A stretch of 64,000 bases of DNA from assembly GCA_029582165.1 (NCBI GenBank), contig CM055872.1, forward strand, positions 3,193,582 to 3,257,581. The letters run 5' to 3'. This DNA is from Portulaca oleracea. Lineage: Eukaryota; Streptophyta; Magnoliopsida; Caryophyllales; Portulacaceae. The notes beneath the pieces were generated by a model. The model made no database searches and was not told the DNA's origin. It worked only from the letters and a program-made list of their open reading frames with translations. Shown here piece after piece: positions 45,921 to 57,466 of this stretch; positions within the stretch are counted from its first letter, which is position 1; each line of letters starts with the position of its first letter. Both the position numbers and the translations under genes were made by a program.

Positions 45921-46834
45921 TTATTGAATGACTTATTGAAAAAAAATGATTATTGAAAGATTTAACCGAGTCAAATAAAGCCAAATAGGCGTTGGTAAAC
46001 TTCTTATTTATTTATATGATTGTGTCTAATAGGTTGACATGAGTAGTCCATTGAATTTACTTTTTGTTATAATTACCATTTGATCCAAAATTACCAAAAT
46101 TTACATACATATCATCATAAAAGTGATTGATACATAATATTTTAAAATTGGTGATAAAGGATATAAATGAAATTTCAACAATTACTTTTTTAAAAACAGT
46201 TTACCACATGACTTTTTCAAACAACTAATCCGAACAACTGATACAAACCATCAATCCAAATAACTAATAATAAACAGTCAATGCAAATAGCCAACTGTTT
46301 GTCAATCAGGGCCATAATGCAAACCCCGTCTTTAGCAAAAATAACAAACCACTCCCGACGGACCGACCAAGAAAAAAATATTTCTGATTTCTGAATCCGT
46401 CACATACAAAAATGTTGCTACAAAGAATTTAAATGAACCAGCTTCACCAACATCAAAAATAAGGCAGAAAATTATCAGACAGACTCAGTTGATTGCAAGC
46501 TTACACAACTATGAGATGAAAATAATTGTGGATAAGCATAGTGAAAAAAAAAAGAAGATTACAACTTTATTGTTCTCTTTCTATCTCATCAAGTATGGAA
46601 ACCAAAGAATGAGAATATGTACCACCAAGGCCTCTCTATTCCACAGAGGCAAACAAACAAATATATATACCAAGCCTTTTTCTTCTTGGTTTAAGGTTCT
46701 AAGAAAAGCCCCCCAAAAAACTGGGATTCGCTATCTATTCTTCAACTCCCGACTGTCAAAATTTTTTGTTTTTCCGGGTTTTAAGCCACCGAATGCTTTG
46801 CTTGTGCTCTGGTATGTGTTTGAGAATCCACAAG

Positions 46835-46870
46835 AGAGATTCGAATCGCGCGTAAACCACTCGGCCAGAA
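46835..46870 (-). other. tRNA-Ser-like promoter-box remnant in the DRP3 3' UTR region
   Basis: On the minus strand TGGCCGAGTGG (46867-46857) matches a tRNA A box and GATTCGAATC (46847-46838) resembles a B box. They are about 9 bp apart instead of about 30 or more, so this is not a functional tRNA. It could be a deleted tRNA or tRNA-derived SINE piece. Confidence 0.4.
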
Positions 46871-46887
46871 CTTCGCTGTTATGAATG

Positions 46888-49800
46888 TCAAGTGAAGAAA
46901 CTTGTTGCATAGGAGGATGCAGGAGGAAGGCCATGAGCCCTAGGAAGCCCTATAGAGTCCGTCCCCTTGTATCCCCTTTCGATTGTCTCAGCTTCAAGGG
47001 GTAATTCGTCCAATGTCTAAACAGTACAAGAAACACAAATAACAAGGATCAAATTCAGTTCCACACGGATGGTAGGCTGCGAACTATTTTTAACAATTTC
47101 TAAATCTTGGGTCAGTTGGAACCAATCTTTGGATTGCAAATTTTAGGGGTAAAAATGCTACATCAAACCCCTCCTTACCTCACCTAGTGGAGGGATTATG
47201 GAGTACTGGATTTGGTTTTGAAATTCAGTTCCACACAGACGGGTCTATATCATACTAAACTAGGCAACCGAGAAAACGAGAAAGGAATATCCTTTGGAAC
47301 CATCTGGGTTCTCTTGGTTTCCTTCGGAAGCATCACCAATTGAAGTTCGAGGGGTAAAGCATGGTTATTTTAAATAAGGGGCCTCTCAAAAGCGGCAAGA
47401 ATGTCCATTGAGGTAAGGCTGTGGGTTGCTGATCTCTGGCTGACTTTAGTAAAATCCTCATCCAATTTAGCTTTGCTGGTTATCCAGAGTTGGTTTAGGT
47501 AAGACATAGTTGCCCTATTAGTAGGGTAGGGAGGGTGTTAAGAAATCAGCAAACGAAATGAGTCCAAAATATGAAAATACCCACCTGGAAAGCCTGCTGA
47601 AGAACTTTCAGCATCTCCTTGGCACGCTTTCTCTTGACTGCTACCTCTCCAGGTTCCTGCATCATCTCTTCAAATAGATTGTCTCTGTTCCATAATGAAA
47701 AATTGCGATGTTCAGTAACATTCATAACCTTAGCATATGGTCACATATGCTGACATATCCAAAGCCGGTTGAATAAAGAGCAGAAGACATCATCATAGAA
47801 ACAAAAGCCGTAGAATGCCAATGGCATCATTCACCTGTAAAGTTTCTGAATCAAAACATTGTGCAATTCACGCTTTGTATTATTCACCTGAAAAGGTTCA
47901 CACAGCAGATCGACAAAAGTTAAGTGTAGATTTAGGAATAAGTAGACCTAGCAAATGGGTCATTCGGGTTCAAGATGGGTTAACTTTGGTTCGGGTGAGT
48001 TTCATATCGAATGAAATTTCAGATGGGTCCAGTTTTGGTCAGATGATTTTTGGGTCGATTTTGGGTCAATTGACTACTGATCCAATAATATTTTCATTCA
48101 AAAACAACCAAATTTGTAACACTATAGGGGTCAAGTTTGGTTCGGCTCAGGGCATTTTCATGTAAACCTTTTCAAATGTAGGTTCGGGAATGGATTCAGG
48201 TCGTGTAGTTCAGGTTTCCGGTTTCGAGTCATTTTCGCCATGTCTAGGAATTGGGACATGACATGAGTGATAGCATACTGCCCACTCACATTTCACACAA
48301 GCAAAACTTGTAATACTATATTTACGTATTTCTATCACAAATCTGATAGTGGTAGTCTTATAAAATAAGTCAACAAATAAGTTGATAAATTAACGGTCAA
48401 AATTTATGAAGTTTGACCAAGTTAGTCAAACAGGGACATTTAGTTCATGGACGGAGAGAGTATCATAAAAAGCTTTGAGCACTGACCAAGAAATGCATGA
48501 TGGCCTTGGGCACCGAATCTTCAATGATTTTCCTCACTATGTCAAAGTAAGATGATAGCAGCAACTTGGTAGCAGCAATTTCGATTTTCTCTTGCTCTGA
48601 TAGAGTCTCTGGGGACCTCAAGATTGCAGGAGGCTGATACAAAGTAGAACAAGGTTATACAAGAAAGTTTAGAACTCGGAAAACAAAATGACAACCCACA
48701 AAACTGCCTTCACTGTAAATACACCTCTTGCAAATGAATAATGGACGATGCATGTTCAATGCTGTATGCCGGTTCCCTTGGTGTATTGCGTCTAGGAGGT
48801 TCTCGAGAAGCTGAAGACTGGTTATCACTCCCACTGAAGAGAGATGAAATACCCCACATGGAGCTAGCTGTATTCACAGATTAACGGTCCAAAGGGACAA
48901 AAAAGCTCATAAGTAAAAGGAAAATCCACCATAACAGCACGGCCACGGATATCAACAAAAACAGCAGGACAAGTTGAGAAATCCTTCATAGTTTCCGGTA
49001 TAACCCATATGTCTAGATAATAATGATGATCAAAAGAGTTGCACTCTTGTAATCTCTCGCCTAAACCTTAAAGGATGGACCCACGGAGCACTGACTACTA
49101 CCTTGTTTTCTCTCAAAACCCAAAACATTGACAGTATTATGTACTATCAAACAGTAAGAAGCTCCAATAATAAATATAGTCTTGAGTTGAATTGATTGTG
49201 CTTCCCATACATATAAAGTATGTTACTACAGGTCTAACAATTATGGAGTCCTAAATTAGATAAATAGCTTTACTGCAGGAAACTTTACAGGATTGAGGAT
49301 ACAATAGCCTATATGCATTTCTAATTAAGCATCCTAAATCATCAAGACGTAACAGTAGTGAAAATGTTGGGTTTGAGTAGTGGGAAATATTTACCAGCTG
49401 GTCGACTTCTCTCAGTCTCTGCATGTGTATTTGATCGAGCTCCCTATACATGCAACAAGAAAAAGTTGTGTTAAGACTCGAGTTTACTCTACAAATGGAA
49501 GTTGAGGAGAAGGAACAGAGGCACAAGACCAGCTTGGTTATTAGGTGGCAAATATAAGATTCAACTTCAAGATTATGCACATACAGCTAAGAAGCAAGGA
49601 TACTATCTGCCGACTATGGCTTCAAATATCTATGTCCAACAAAGAATGAATACATAGCTAATATATCAAATTTTTCCTAGTCACTACGTTTCCACTATAT
49701 GTATCATATCCTGCTTTTTCCGAAAATGACATGTCCACAAATTAATGTTGTGTCATGTCTATGTCGTTCATTGATGTCAGTGATTCGCATGTATACAGTA

Positions 49801-52800
49801 GGGAGGCAAAAGCTCTTGACTGCAAGAAAATAATGTAACAGAAAAAAAGCATCATCACACCTGATCAACAACCACTCCGTTAGCAGTAGCACCAGGTGGC
49901 CTAATAAATCCATTGGGAGTTGACCTACCAACAATGGGTCTTGGACCCCTTTCGGAAGCTTGCGTTGCGTCATTTTCTGCAGTATCCTGAATCAAAGTTC
50001 AACAGTCATGGTCATTAATAAAAAGGAACAACTAATTATGCAAATGATTTCACATTACATGTGAAAGAAATAATACCCTTCTAGGAACAGTCACAATCGC
50101 TAGCGACCTGCTTTGCTGCTGAGCAACCTCCAGAGCCCTGCTTCCACCAATGAAGTTTGGATGTGATGTGTTTATGTAATCCATCTACAAACACATAGTA
50201 TACGGATTAATCTTGCTTGCTGCATTCTTAATGGGGAAAAAATCTCTAAAATGAGGATGGCCAGCAATATATCTTTAAAAGAGTTCACGGAAATAGAAAA
50301 AGGTGGATAGTTACCATAAGACAACAATCACAAACATATGCTAAAAGTATACAACACTCTGAAATGCAACTGCCCCTTTTTCACTTAAAGCTAAGTGAAT
50401 CTCTTTAGATAGAGATCATGATTAGGTCAATTATGAACCAACCAAATAGCATGTCTCATCTCGAAAGGCCTAGAAAAAATGTGAACGTGTGGATACTCAT
50501 ATAACTTTTAATGTATGGGCCAGAAAGTGCACAAACAAAAGTCCTTTTGAACAGCGCACAAAAAGTCTGTATAGAAGGACCAGTAAGTAGTAACATGTTT
50601 CATTAAAGACTTGTTTTATTTCAGACTCACTTCATTCCAAAAAGCCAATTATTAGGATTTAGGAGTATGAGACCAACCAATGGTGACCCCGCAAGAGAGG
50701 CTTGAGTACAAAAACAACCAATGAGGACCCCGCAAGGACGCGTTTGAGTGTATCTATATAATGCAATAAAGTAGAAATTTACCGGACTCTTGGAACTTGA
50801 TCAGCTTACCTCCATTTCAATAATGTGTCCAATAATGCTCTCTGCAGGATTGAGGTTATCTCGCAAGAATTTACCAACAACTTCATCAATCCGCTTTCTG
50901 AGCACTGGGTAGCGTTGCAGGTCACTGACCATACAACTGTGACTCATCTGACATGACCCCAATATCAAAGCTCTACAGAGTTAGGCAGCCATAGATCTCA
51001 CAAACTGAATGGCATATTATACACATTAACAGTATAAAGAAGCTTCTCACCTTCACTAATTCATGGTAGATAAATCTCGCACACTGGAGGCTAGGGTCTA
51101 ATAAGCGAGCTATTTGTCTTCTGACAAGTACTTCAAATGGGACCTATCTCATAATATATCACAAAGCAATCAGAGAGAAGCATATGTCTATGAAACTATA
51201 ATTGAAGTGCAAATACAGTTCCACGTCCTAGATATTTCAAGATGTGCCTTTTACTAGAGGGAGAAGGGAAGGCTAAATTGTGTCTTCTGGTTCCACCAGA
51301 CAACTGGAAAAAGTAGTTGGCAGTTGTTTAGTGGTGTTTGGGGGGGGGGGGGGTGGATGGAACCATTCCAAATTTGAATAGATCATAGGATCTATTTACA
51401 AATCTAGCAGTAAGGAAGAGTTAGCCCAGAATATATATATTTGGTATATTTATATATCACCACTGCCATACAGAGAAGATAGATAATACAACAAACTTAT
51501 AGTCTATTTAGTATTCTCATGTATGTCAAGGAGAAAATTGTATGGAAACTAAAAACTATCAAGTGCAAAATGATTTGCATAACATGACAAAAACAAATAT
51601 ACCTACATCTGGAACAAATACAGCAGACCTTGGACCCCTTGCATTCTGAATAGCGATGCGGATATCTTCATCAGATAATCCGTCACATGGATCAACATCC
51701 TGCAAGATATTAGTTGCATACTTCTGTGATCTCACATGAAAAAATTGACAATTGATAGACTGTAAAATTGACAATTGATAGACTACCACTTCCACGATAA
51801 AACATATTTCAGACCATTTCACAAGGATGGGAAGAAACATACCTCTAGACTTTTTACATAGATGGATTGGAAAATATAATGAATTCGTGCCCCTCCGGAT
51901 AACTCAGAGGTTGAGATTCCTTCACTTTTTCCCTCCACCAAAGAAGAAAATGCTGTCACAATTAAACAAAGAGCTGAGTTTCTAATTGACAGGATAACAA
52001 AATTAAACAATCTTCAGGGAAGAGAACACCGACAATGGCAAATGATAAAAATCAAGAAGACAAGAGCTAACAGTTAGTTATAGTTCCAATGATTGTTTGG
52101 GGGGGGGGGGCAAATGAGGGGAGAAATAACGCCTCCTACCTTCTGAATATTTAGACAGGACATTTAGTAGAAGAGCTCCCTGGCCAGCCTGTAGAAAACG
52201 CAAATCAGTAGCAATCATGAGAAGGGAATTAAAAAGGGCGGCTCAATGATATGACAAGCTTTCACAAACATCTACCAGCTACATGCACTATCCTTATTAT
52301 GGGCCATCAAATAATAATGAGACACTGTAACACCCCGGGTATATGGTATCAGAGCCGACCCGCGACCGTGAGCTGCGCCAATGGACGGGAGAGCCATGGG
52401 TAGTCACCTAGCGGGGCAAAGATTCTGGAGTGGATTGTGGCACAACGAGGACGTTGTGCGCTTAAGTGGAGGTGATTGTAACACCCCGGGTATATGGATA
52501 ATGTGTGGCTTAAGAGGATTGAAATGACTACTTATATCACCAAGGTGCACCTTCTTTTGTGGTAGCTCATCCGTTGAGAACTTCTCAGTTAAGCGTGCTT
52601 GGCTGGGAGTAATCAAAGGATGGGTGACCTCCTGGGAAGTTTTCCCAGGCAGCGTGTGAGCGAGGACGAAGCAAGCTGGAAAGACTCGTGGTGATTTGTG
52701 AGGCTAGTCAGCGATCCTTGAAGCAGTTATCGGTAATGTCCGCGGCCCGGGAGGGGCCGGGGCGTTATAGACACATACCCCAAAAGCCAACAGAAAACCG

Positions 52801-55167
52801 AATCATTGTTATATTCATAGATTTTAAATGATCATAGAATTCTATTGTTTCTCATATTCAAGTGATAGTACACAACTAACAACGAGTGCTGTATTACTAT
52901 AGCATAACTAAAGACACTAACAAACTATCCAAGATCAAGGGCTTACTCTTGATTCAGGAATCTCTCCATAGCTTGCATATTCCTTTGTTACAGAAACTAA
53001 CTGTGAACTTATGCGTGCCTTCAATCCTGGCAGGCATTCTCTGATATGTTGCACCAAAATCTACAAAACACAGTCGACAAAGTTGATTCATAGTACTAAT
53101 CACTAAATAGCATCCCAGCGAAAAGGCAGCAAACATTTTACTATGATTCTATTTGCATTCATCCACACTCAAAATTTACCTGGTTCAACTTCTTTGCTAA
53201 CTGTGGAATACCACAACGGTCAGCAAGATTCACATATGCCTGTCAAAAATCATGAAAGTGTTGTCCATGAATACGTTGTGCATTTTACCGAAAGGAAAAA
53301 AAGTTACAGGAAGCATAAATGTAATTCGGAAAGATTGAAACTTCAAATCCAACTGACAGAAGCCAAAAAGTAAAAATCAAATCATACAGGGTGGCTACGG
53401 AAAAATTTCTCCTCAGCAGCAAGTGCATCCTTTATGCTGCGATTAAGCATAATGTCCTGCTCAAAAAAGTTGTAAAATGTCAGCATCTAGATGAAAAAGT
53501 GAGCCCTACTAACCGTAAGTATAGGTCAAACTAATAATTACATCAGAGAAGCATCACCTCTTGGCTGCGGTTTACAACTCCTACATAACCAAGTTGAAGT
53601 GGGATAACTTTCCCAAGCAACAAATGGCGGGCATCAGTACCCCTATCCATGATATCCAACTGAAAAACAAGGTAATTAACATGATTACTTTCGATGTTAA
53701 TAATGACATGCTTGCACGTACTAGAAAATGGCAAAAGATTAATTGATTTAAGATTGGTTGAACCTTTGTAATAACACCAATCGTTCGTTTTCCTGGAACA
53801 ATGGGAGAATGAAATAGCTCAGAAAAATGTGCAACAAAATAGGAAAACAGTTAAACAAAGGAAGAGAAAAGAACCAGTTTCTTATCATATAATTTCACGC
53901 TTATTTGATGGAGTAACCACAATAACAGTAAAGTAAGAAAAAGATAGGGATGCTTACCATCAGGGTCAGCAATTCCCGCTATTTGAAGTGCATCTGAATT
54001 TGCTAAATCAGAATTTGCAGGAGTAACAGCTAATATTATACAATTTGGGTGCCGTATGTATTTCATTATCATTGTGCGGATTCGCGCCTCGATATCAGAG
54101 GGCTGATCACCCACAGGAACTCTTGTCATTCCAGGCAAATCTATCAATGTGATGTCAAGAACATTTGGAGAATAGATCTTTAGGCGAATGGTCTTCTCTG
54201 AGATGCCCCTATTTGCCCCTGCTTCCCTCTCAGTTTCAGCCTAGAAGTAATGATGGCAACAAAGATAACTCAGAGAAATTACTAAAAAAACCCTAAATCA
54301 CTTGTAAACCATATCATTTAAGCAACAATCCTTAAGTCTGTGAATCGAAATTGCTAAAAGATTACTTCTTTGAACATCCATGATTGCAAAAACTAACGAC
54401 CACCACCTAAGTTCACAAAAACCAACCAAAAGATATTTAACCAACCCATTTGTTTTGATTCAATCTTTCATAATCCAACACCAACAAATACTCAATCAGC
54501 TCAATCAAACTCTCCTGCAACTAATACCAACTCACATCAAACAATTGCAAAGAGATTGCTTCCTTGAACACCCATGATTGCAGAACAACTCACAACCATC
54601 TTACTTCAATGAAACCAACCAAAGAATACATAACCAACACATCAAATTCACCCGTTCATAGTCAAACACTAACAAATACTCAATCAAAATCCCACACAAC
54701 TAATACCAACTCAACCCACTATTGAAAAAACATAACCAAAAAAATCAAGCTATCAATCAATAACCCACCTGAATCTCTCTACGTATTTGGGAGAAATCAT
54801 AGAACTTCTGGCCGGGCAAATGCAAGAACTCACCATACTCCTCCGCGGCACCATCAACACTAGGTTTAGTCTGAACCAATTGCAACATCAAAGGCCTTCT
54901 GGTAACAATATCAGATCCTCTGGGCAGAAAATCCCGACCAACTAGGGCTTCAATTACGCTCGATTTTCCGCTACTTTGGCTACCAACAACCGCAACTTGG
55001 GGCAAATCGACGGGAAGAGTCACTCCTGACTGGGCACAAATGTCCTGAAGCTTGTTCACCACTGGTATCAACGTCTGCCCTAACGCCGCCGGAGATTTCC
55101 TCGCCGGCGGTGGTGATTCCGGCGACGGCGTCTGCTCGTCCTCTTCCACAATCCGTTCCGAAGACAT
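46888..55167 (-). CDS. DRP3: Dynamin-related protein 3 (DRP3A/DRP3B-like), complete, 20 exons
   Basis: Exons in coding order: 55167-54769, 54240-53958, 53792-53764, 53659-53558, 53456-53388, 53239-53180, 53060-52947, 52188-52140, 51952-51843, 51699-51607, 51143-51051, 50947-50810, 50184-50077, 49986-49861, 49443-49395, 48867-48725, 48633-48487, 47887-47835, 47684-47585, 47016-46888; 797 residues. The frame is unbroken. GTPase motifs: GSQSSGKSS (62-70), DLPG, and TKLD across exons 3-4. The middle domain contains [11 protein letters not shown] and [17 protein letters not shown] variable Ser/Pro segment precedes [10 protein letters not shown]; the GTPase effector domain (about 656-770) has [18 protein letters not shown] and LDELPLEAE. 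Known family role: mitochondrial and peroxisomal fission by self-assembly into GTP-hydrolysing rings. The ATG at 55167 is the first true ATG; there is no plastid or mitochondrial presequence. Intron 7 holds a Cassandra element and intron 17 a hAT-like MITE, both apparently tolerated. Confidence 0.96.
47943..48246. mobile_element. hAT-like MITE in DRP3 intron 17, 304 bp
   Basis: Begins TAGACCTAGCAAATGGGTC and ends, inverted, TAGACATGGCGAAAATGACTC. The flanks GGAATAAG (47935-47942) and GGAATTGG (48247-48254) agree at 6 of 8 bases. Same length and similar termini as 10534-10837. Confidence 0.7.
52326..52769 (+). mobile_element. Cassandra TRIM in DRP3 intron 7, with 5' LTR reduced to a stub
   Basis: The 5' stub TGTAACACCCCGGGTATA (52326-52343) runs straight into the primer-binding site TGGTATCAGAGCC (52344). 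About 120 bp of internal sequence and a full LTR (52477-52769, 293 bp) with a 5S-like segment (52561-52640) follow. GACAC flanks both ends (52321-52325, 52770-52774), a perfect 5-bp target duplication. The element is antisense to DRP3. Confidence 0.92.
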
Positions 55168-55561
55168 TGGTGGAATCAAATCGAATCGAAATGGGAAACC
55201 CTAGGTTTTAGCAGAGCTTGATTTGGGGGTTGATTATGGAGGATTTGAGTCAGATGAGAGAGAGACAGAGAAAAAGGAAGGATTTCGTGGTCGGAGCAAA
55301 CATCCACACACACACAGTTGTGTTGGTCTTCTCTCATTCGCGGGTAAAGGAGCCAAAACGACGTCGTTTTCATGGTTTGTGAATAGTTGTATAATGCTCG
55401 CAACTGAAATAAATTTCGGTTAAAAAAACTTGAAGAAGGGGCATGGTTTATTACTTTTTCTACAAGAAACTACAATTTTATGGAAGATAAGATAATTAAT
55501 TCATTTATCATCAATTTTCATTGTGTGGACTTGAGCAAGGTCATAAACTAAATATTATAAA
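55168..55561 (-). promoter_or_regulatory. DRP3 5' leader and promoter region
   Basis: The strand-specific leader contains CT-rich runs (reverse of 'gagagagagacagag' near 55257-55271). No canonical TATA box was found at the expected distance. A Tourist-like MITE sits at its distal end, about 400 bp from the ATG. Confidence 0.4.
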
Positions 55562-55720
55562 GGCCCCGTTCTTTTGTGCGTTGCGTTTGCGTTGCTTTAC
55601 GATTAGTCGCGGTAAATTGCGTTAAGTTGCGATGGAAATACTTAAAGGTAATAGTAATTTGCGTTATGTTGCGGTAAGTTGCGTTGCGTTTGGGTGCATT
55701 AACGCAGAAAGAACGTGGCC
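55562..55720. mobile_element. Short Tourist-like MITE of the GGCC family upstream of DRP3
   Basis: Ends GGCCCCGTTCTTTTGTGCG and (inverted) GGCCACGTTCTTTCTGCG; AAA lies on both sides. The interior is rich in GCGTTGCGTT. At 159 bp it is the smallest of the four family members. Confidence 0.7.
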
Positions 55721-57466
55721 AAATTAAGTAATTAGAAAGATTATTTATACAAATAAAAAAAAGTAGAAAATGACCATAAAAAGACGGGCGGGTCTCGTAC
55801 CAAAAAAGAAGAAGAAAATATTTGGACTGGGTTTCGAGGAGAAATGTGTTTCGTTGTTGAAGCATCTAGGCTTAGTGAATGATGTTATAATGAATAGGGA
55901 AGTTTAGAGGGCTAACATTAAGGTAGTTTGAGTGAGGTTGTTGGCATGGTAATATGCTTTGTTTTAGCTTGTTGCTTTGTGTCTTCTATTTGATTGTGTT
56001 GTATAGGTAGCCCTTCCTCAAATGCATGGTGGCATATGTATACATCCCTATATGTTCCCAAGCTTTTGGTTTCTTGGTTTATCAAAACTGTTCCCAAAGG
56101 TTTTCCTTTTTTGTTGCTTTTGTGCCGAAACTAATTTTCAAAGTGGTTTTGTAAAGCTTTTCTGGATCCGCAGAAATCAACATTTTCATAAACTTCAATT
56201 TATGGGGAAGCTAACTGCTTATGTCGGGATCCTTCAAACCGCACTCAAAACATGACTCCCCTGAAAATTTGTTATATTGTTGACTTATTTATAATTAAAA
56301 GAATTGTTCAAATATTTGTGGTCATGAAAGTGTGAAAGGCTGAGAAACTTGATAGACAAATCTATCCTTACTAGGTCTTCTGAAATTTATAATCTATAAG
56401 TGAGAAACTTGTTAGACAAATATATCCTTACTAGGTCTTTTAAACTTTATAATCTATAGTTTATCCAAACTTACATGAATTTATCTATATCTATATTTAC
56501 CATATCTAATCTTACATATGGAAATGGAAAAAGCCCTTAGGTTAGCTAGATCTTGTGTGGTTGTAAATGGTAACATTTAGGGGTGGAGTACAAATAAGGT
56601 GAATATTGAAGAAAGCAATGTGTATTCATCAAGATCAACAAGGACTTGAAAGTTACTAAAAAAATTTCATGTCGAGATGGCAATGGATTAATGGAGCAAC
56701 TCATTATGCAGCCAAACAGTGTCTATCGTATTTATTTGTGTATCGTATTTGTGTTTTGATTTCAAATTTGTATTGAAAAAATCATGCAATATTGAATTAT
56801 TGCTAACTGCTAAACCTAGTAATAATTGTGAAAAATGGGTGAAAAAATTATATAAATGAAGTTTTACTTTGCCCAAAAAAGTTAACAAATTTGAATATAG
56901 TTATGTAAAATCTTGGTGAATAGAATAAATATTCTTCAAAGTTTACTACTAAGGGCTAAATTTGTTATAATTGCGAGTCACAAAATGATATAAATTAGTC
57001 CTTTGTTATCCAAATTAATGCATTGAGTATTTTATTGGAGATATTTTTGCTTGATTAGTGTATTCTTCAAAGCTTTAAACATAATGATAACTTTTTTTAA
57101 ATTTAAATTACAAGCAAATATTATTCCATTGCTTTGTAACATTAATATTATTCCCTTGCTTTGTAACATTCTCCATTCATCCAGCATTAAATAAAAATAA
57201 ATAAATAACAACAAATAACCAATACTAAACATGTTGAAAAAACCAGAGTTCAGTAGCTCAGAAAACTCTTAGCATTCACCATCTAACCTCACAACTATTC
57301 ATGAATGTTGTGGTTATCGTAAAAATCTCTTATTCAAAACCAGAGATAGCTAACAAACTTTAATGTCCTAACCATAGAATGATATTCTAATTAACCTAGT
57401 TACGAAAATTAAGATCCATACTTAAGAAAACTCGTGTCGCAGCCCAAGAATCGAAGATCCACGATT
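55721..57466. other. Intergenic DNA between DRP3 and the twin-CX9C gene
   Basis: No gene recognised. It contains a 60-bp tandem duplication (56341-56459) and a 27-bp direct repeat, TATTATTCCATTGCTTTGTA and variant (about 57118-57172). Confidence 0.45.
56341..56459. repeat. 60-bp tandem duplication
   Basis: Units 56341-56400 and 56401-56459 both start TGAGAAACTTG and contain TATCCTTACTAGGTCTT and TTTATAATCTATA, with a few substitutions. Confidence 0.95.

Noticed and set aside
51336..51353. Poly-G runs near 11902, 51341 and 52099 and a poly-C run near 16930 as possible structural motifs.
   Set aside because: Single homopolymers in introns or intergenic DNA; no repeated G-tract pattern as in a quadruplex array, and homopolymer length is prone to sequencing error.
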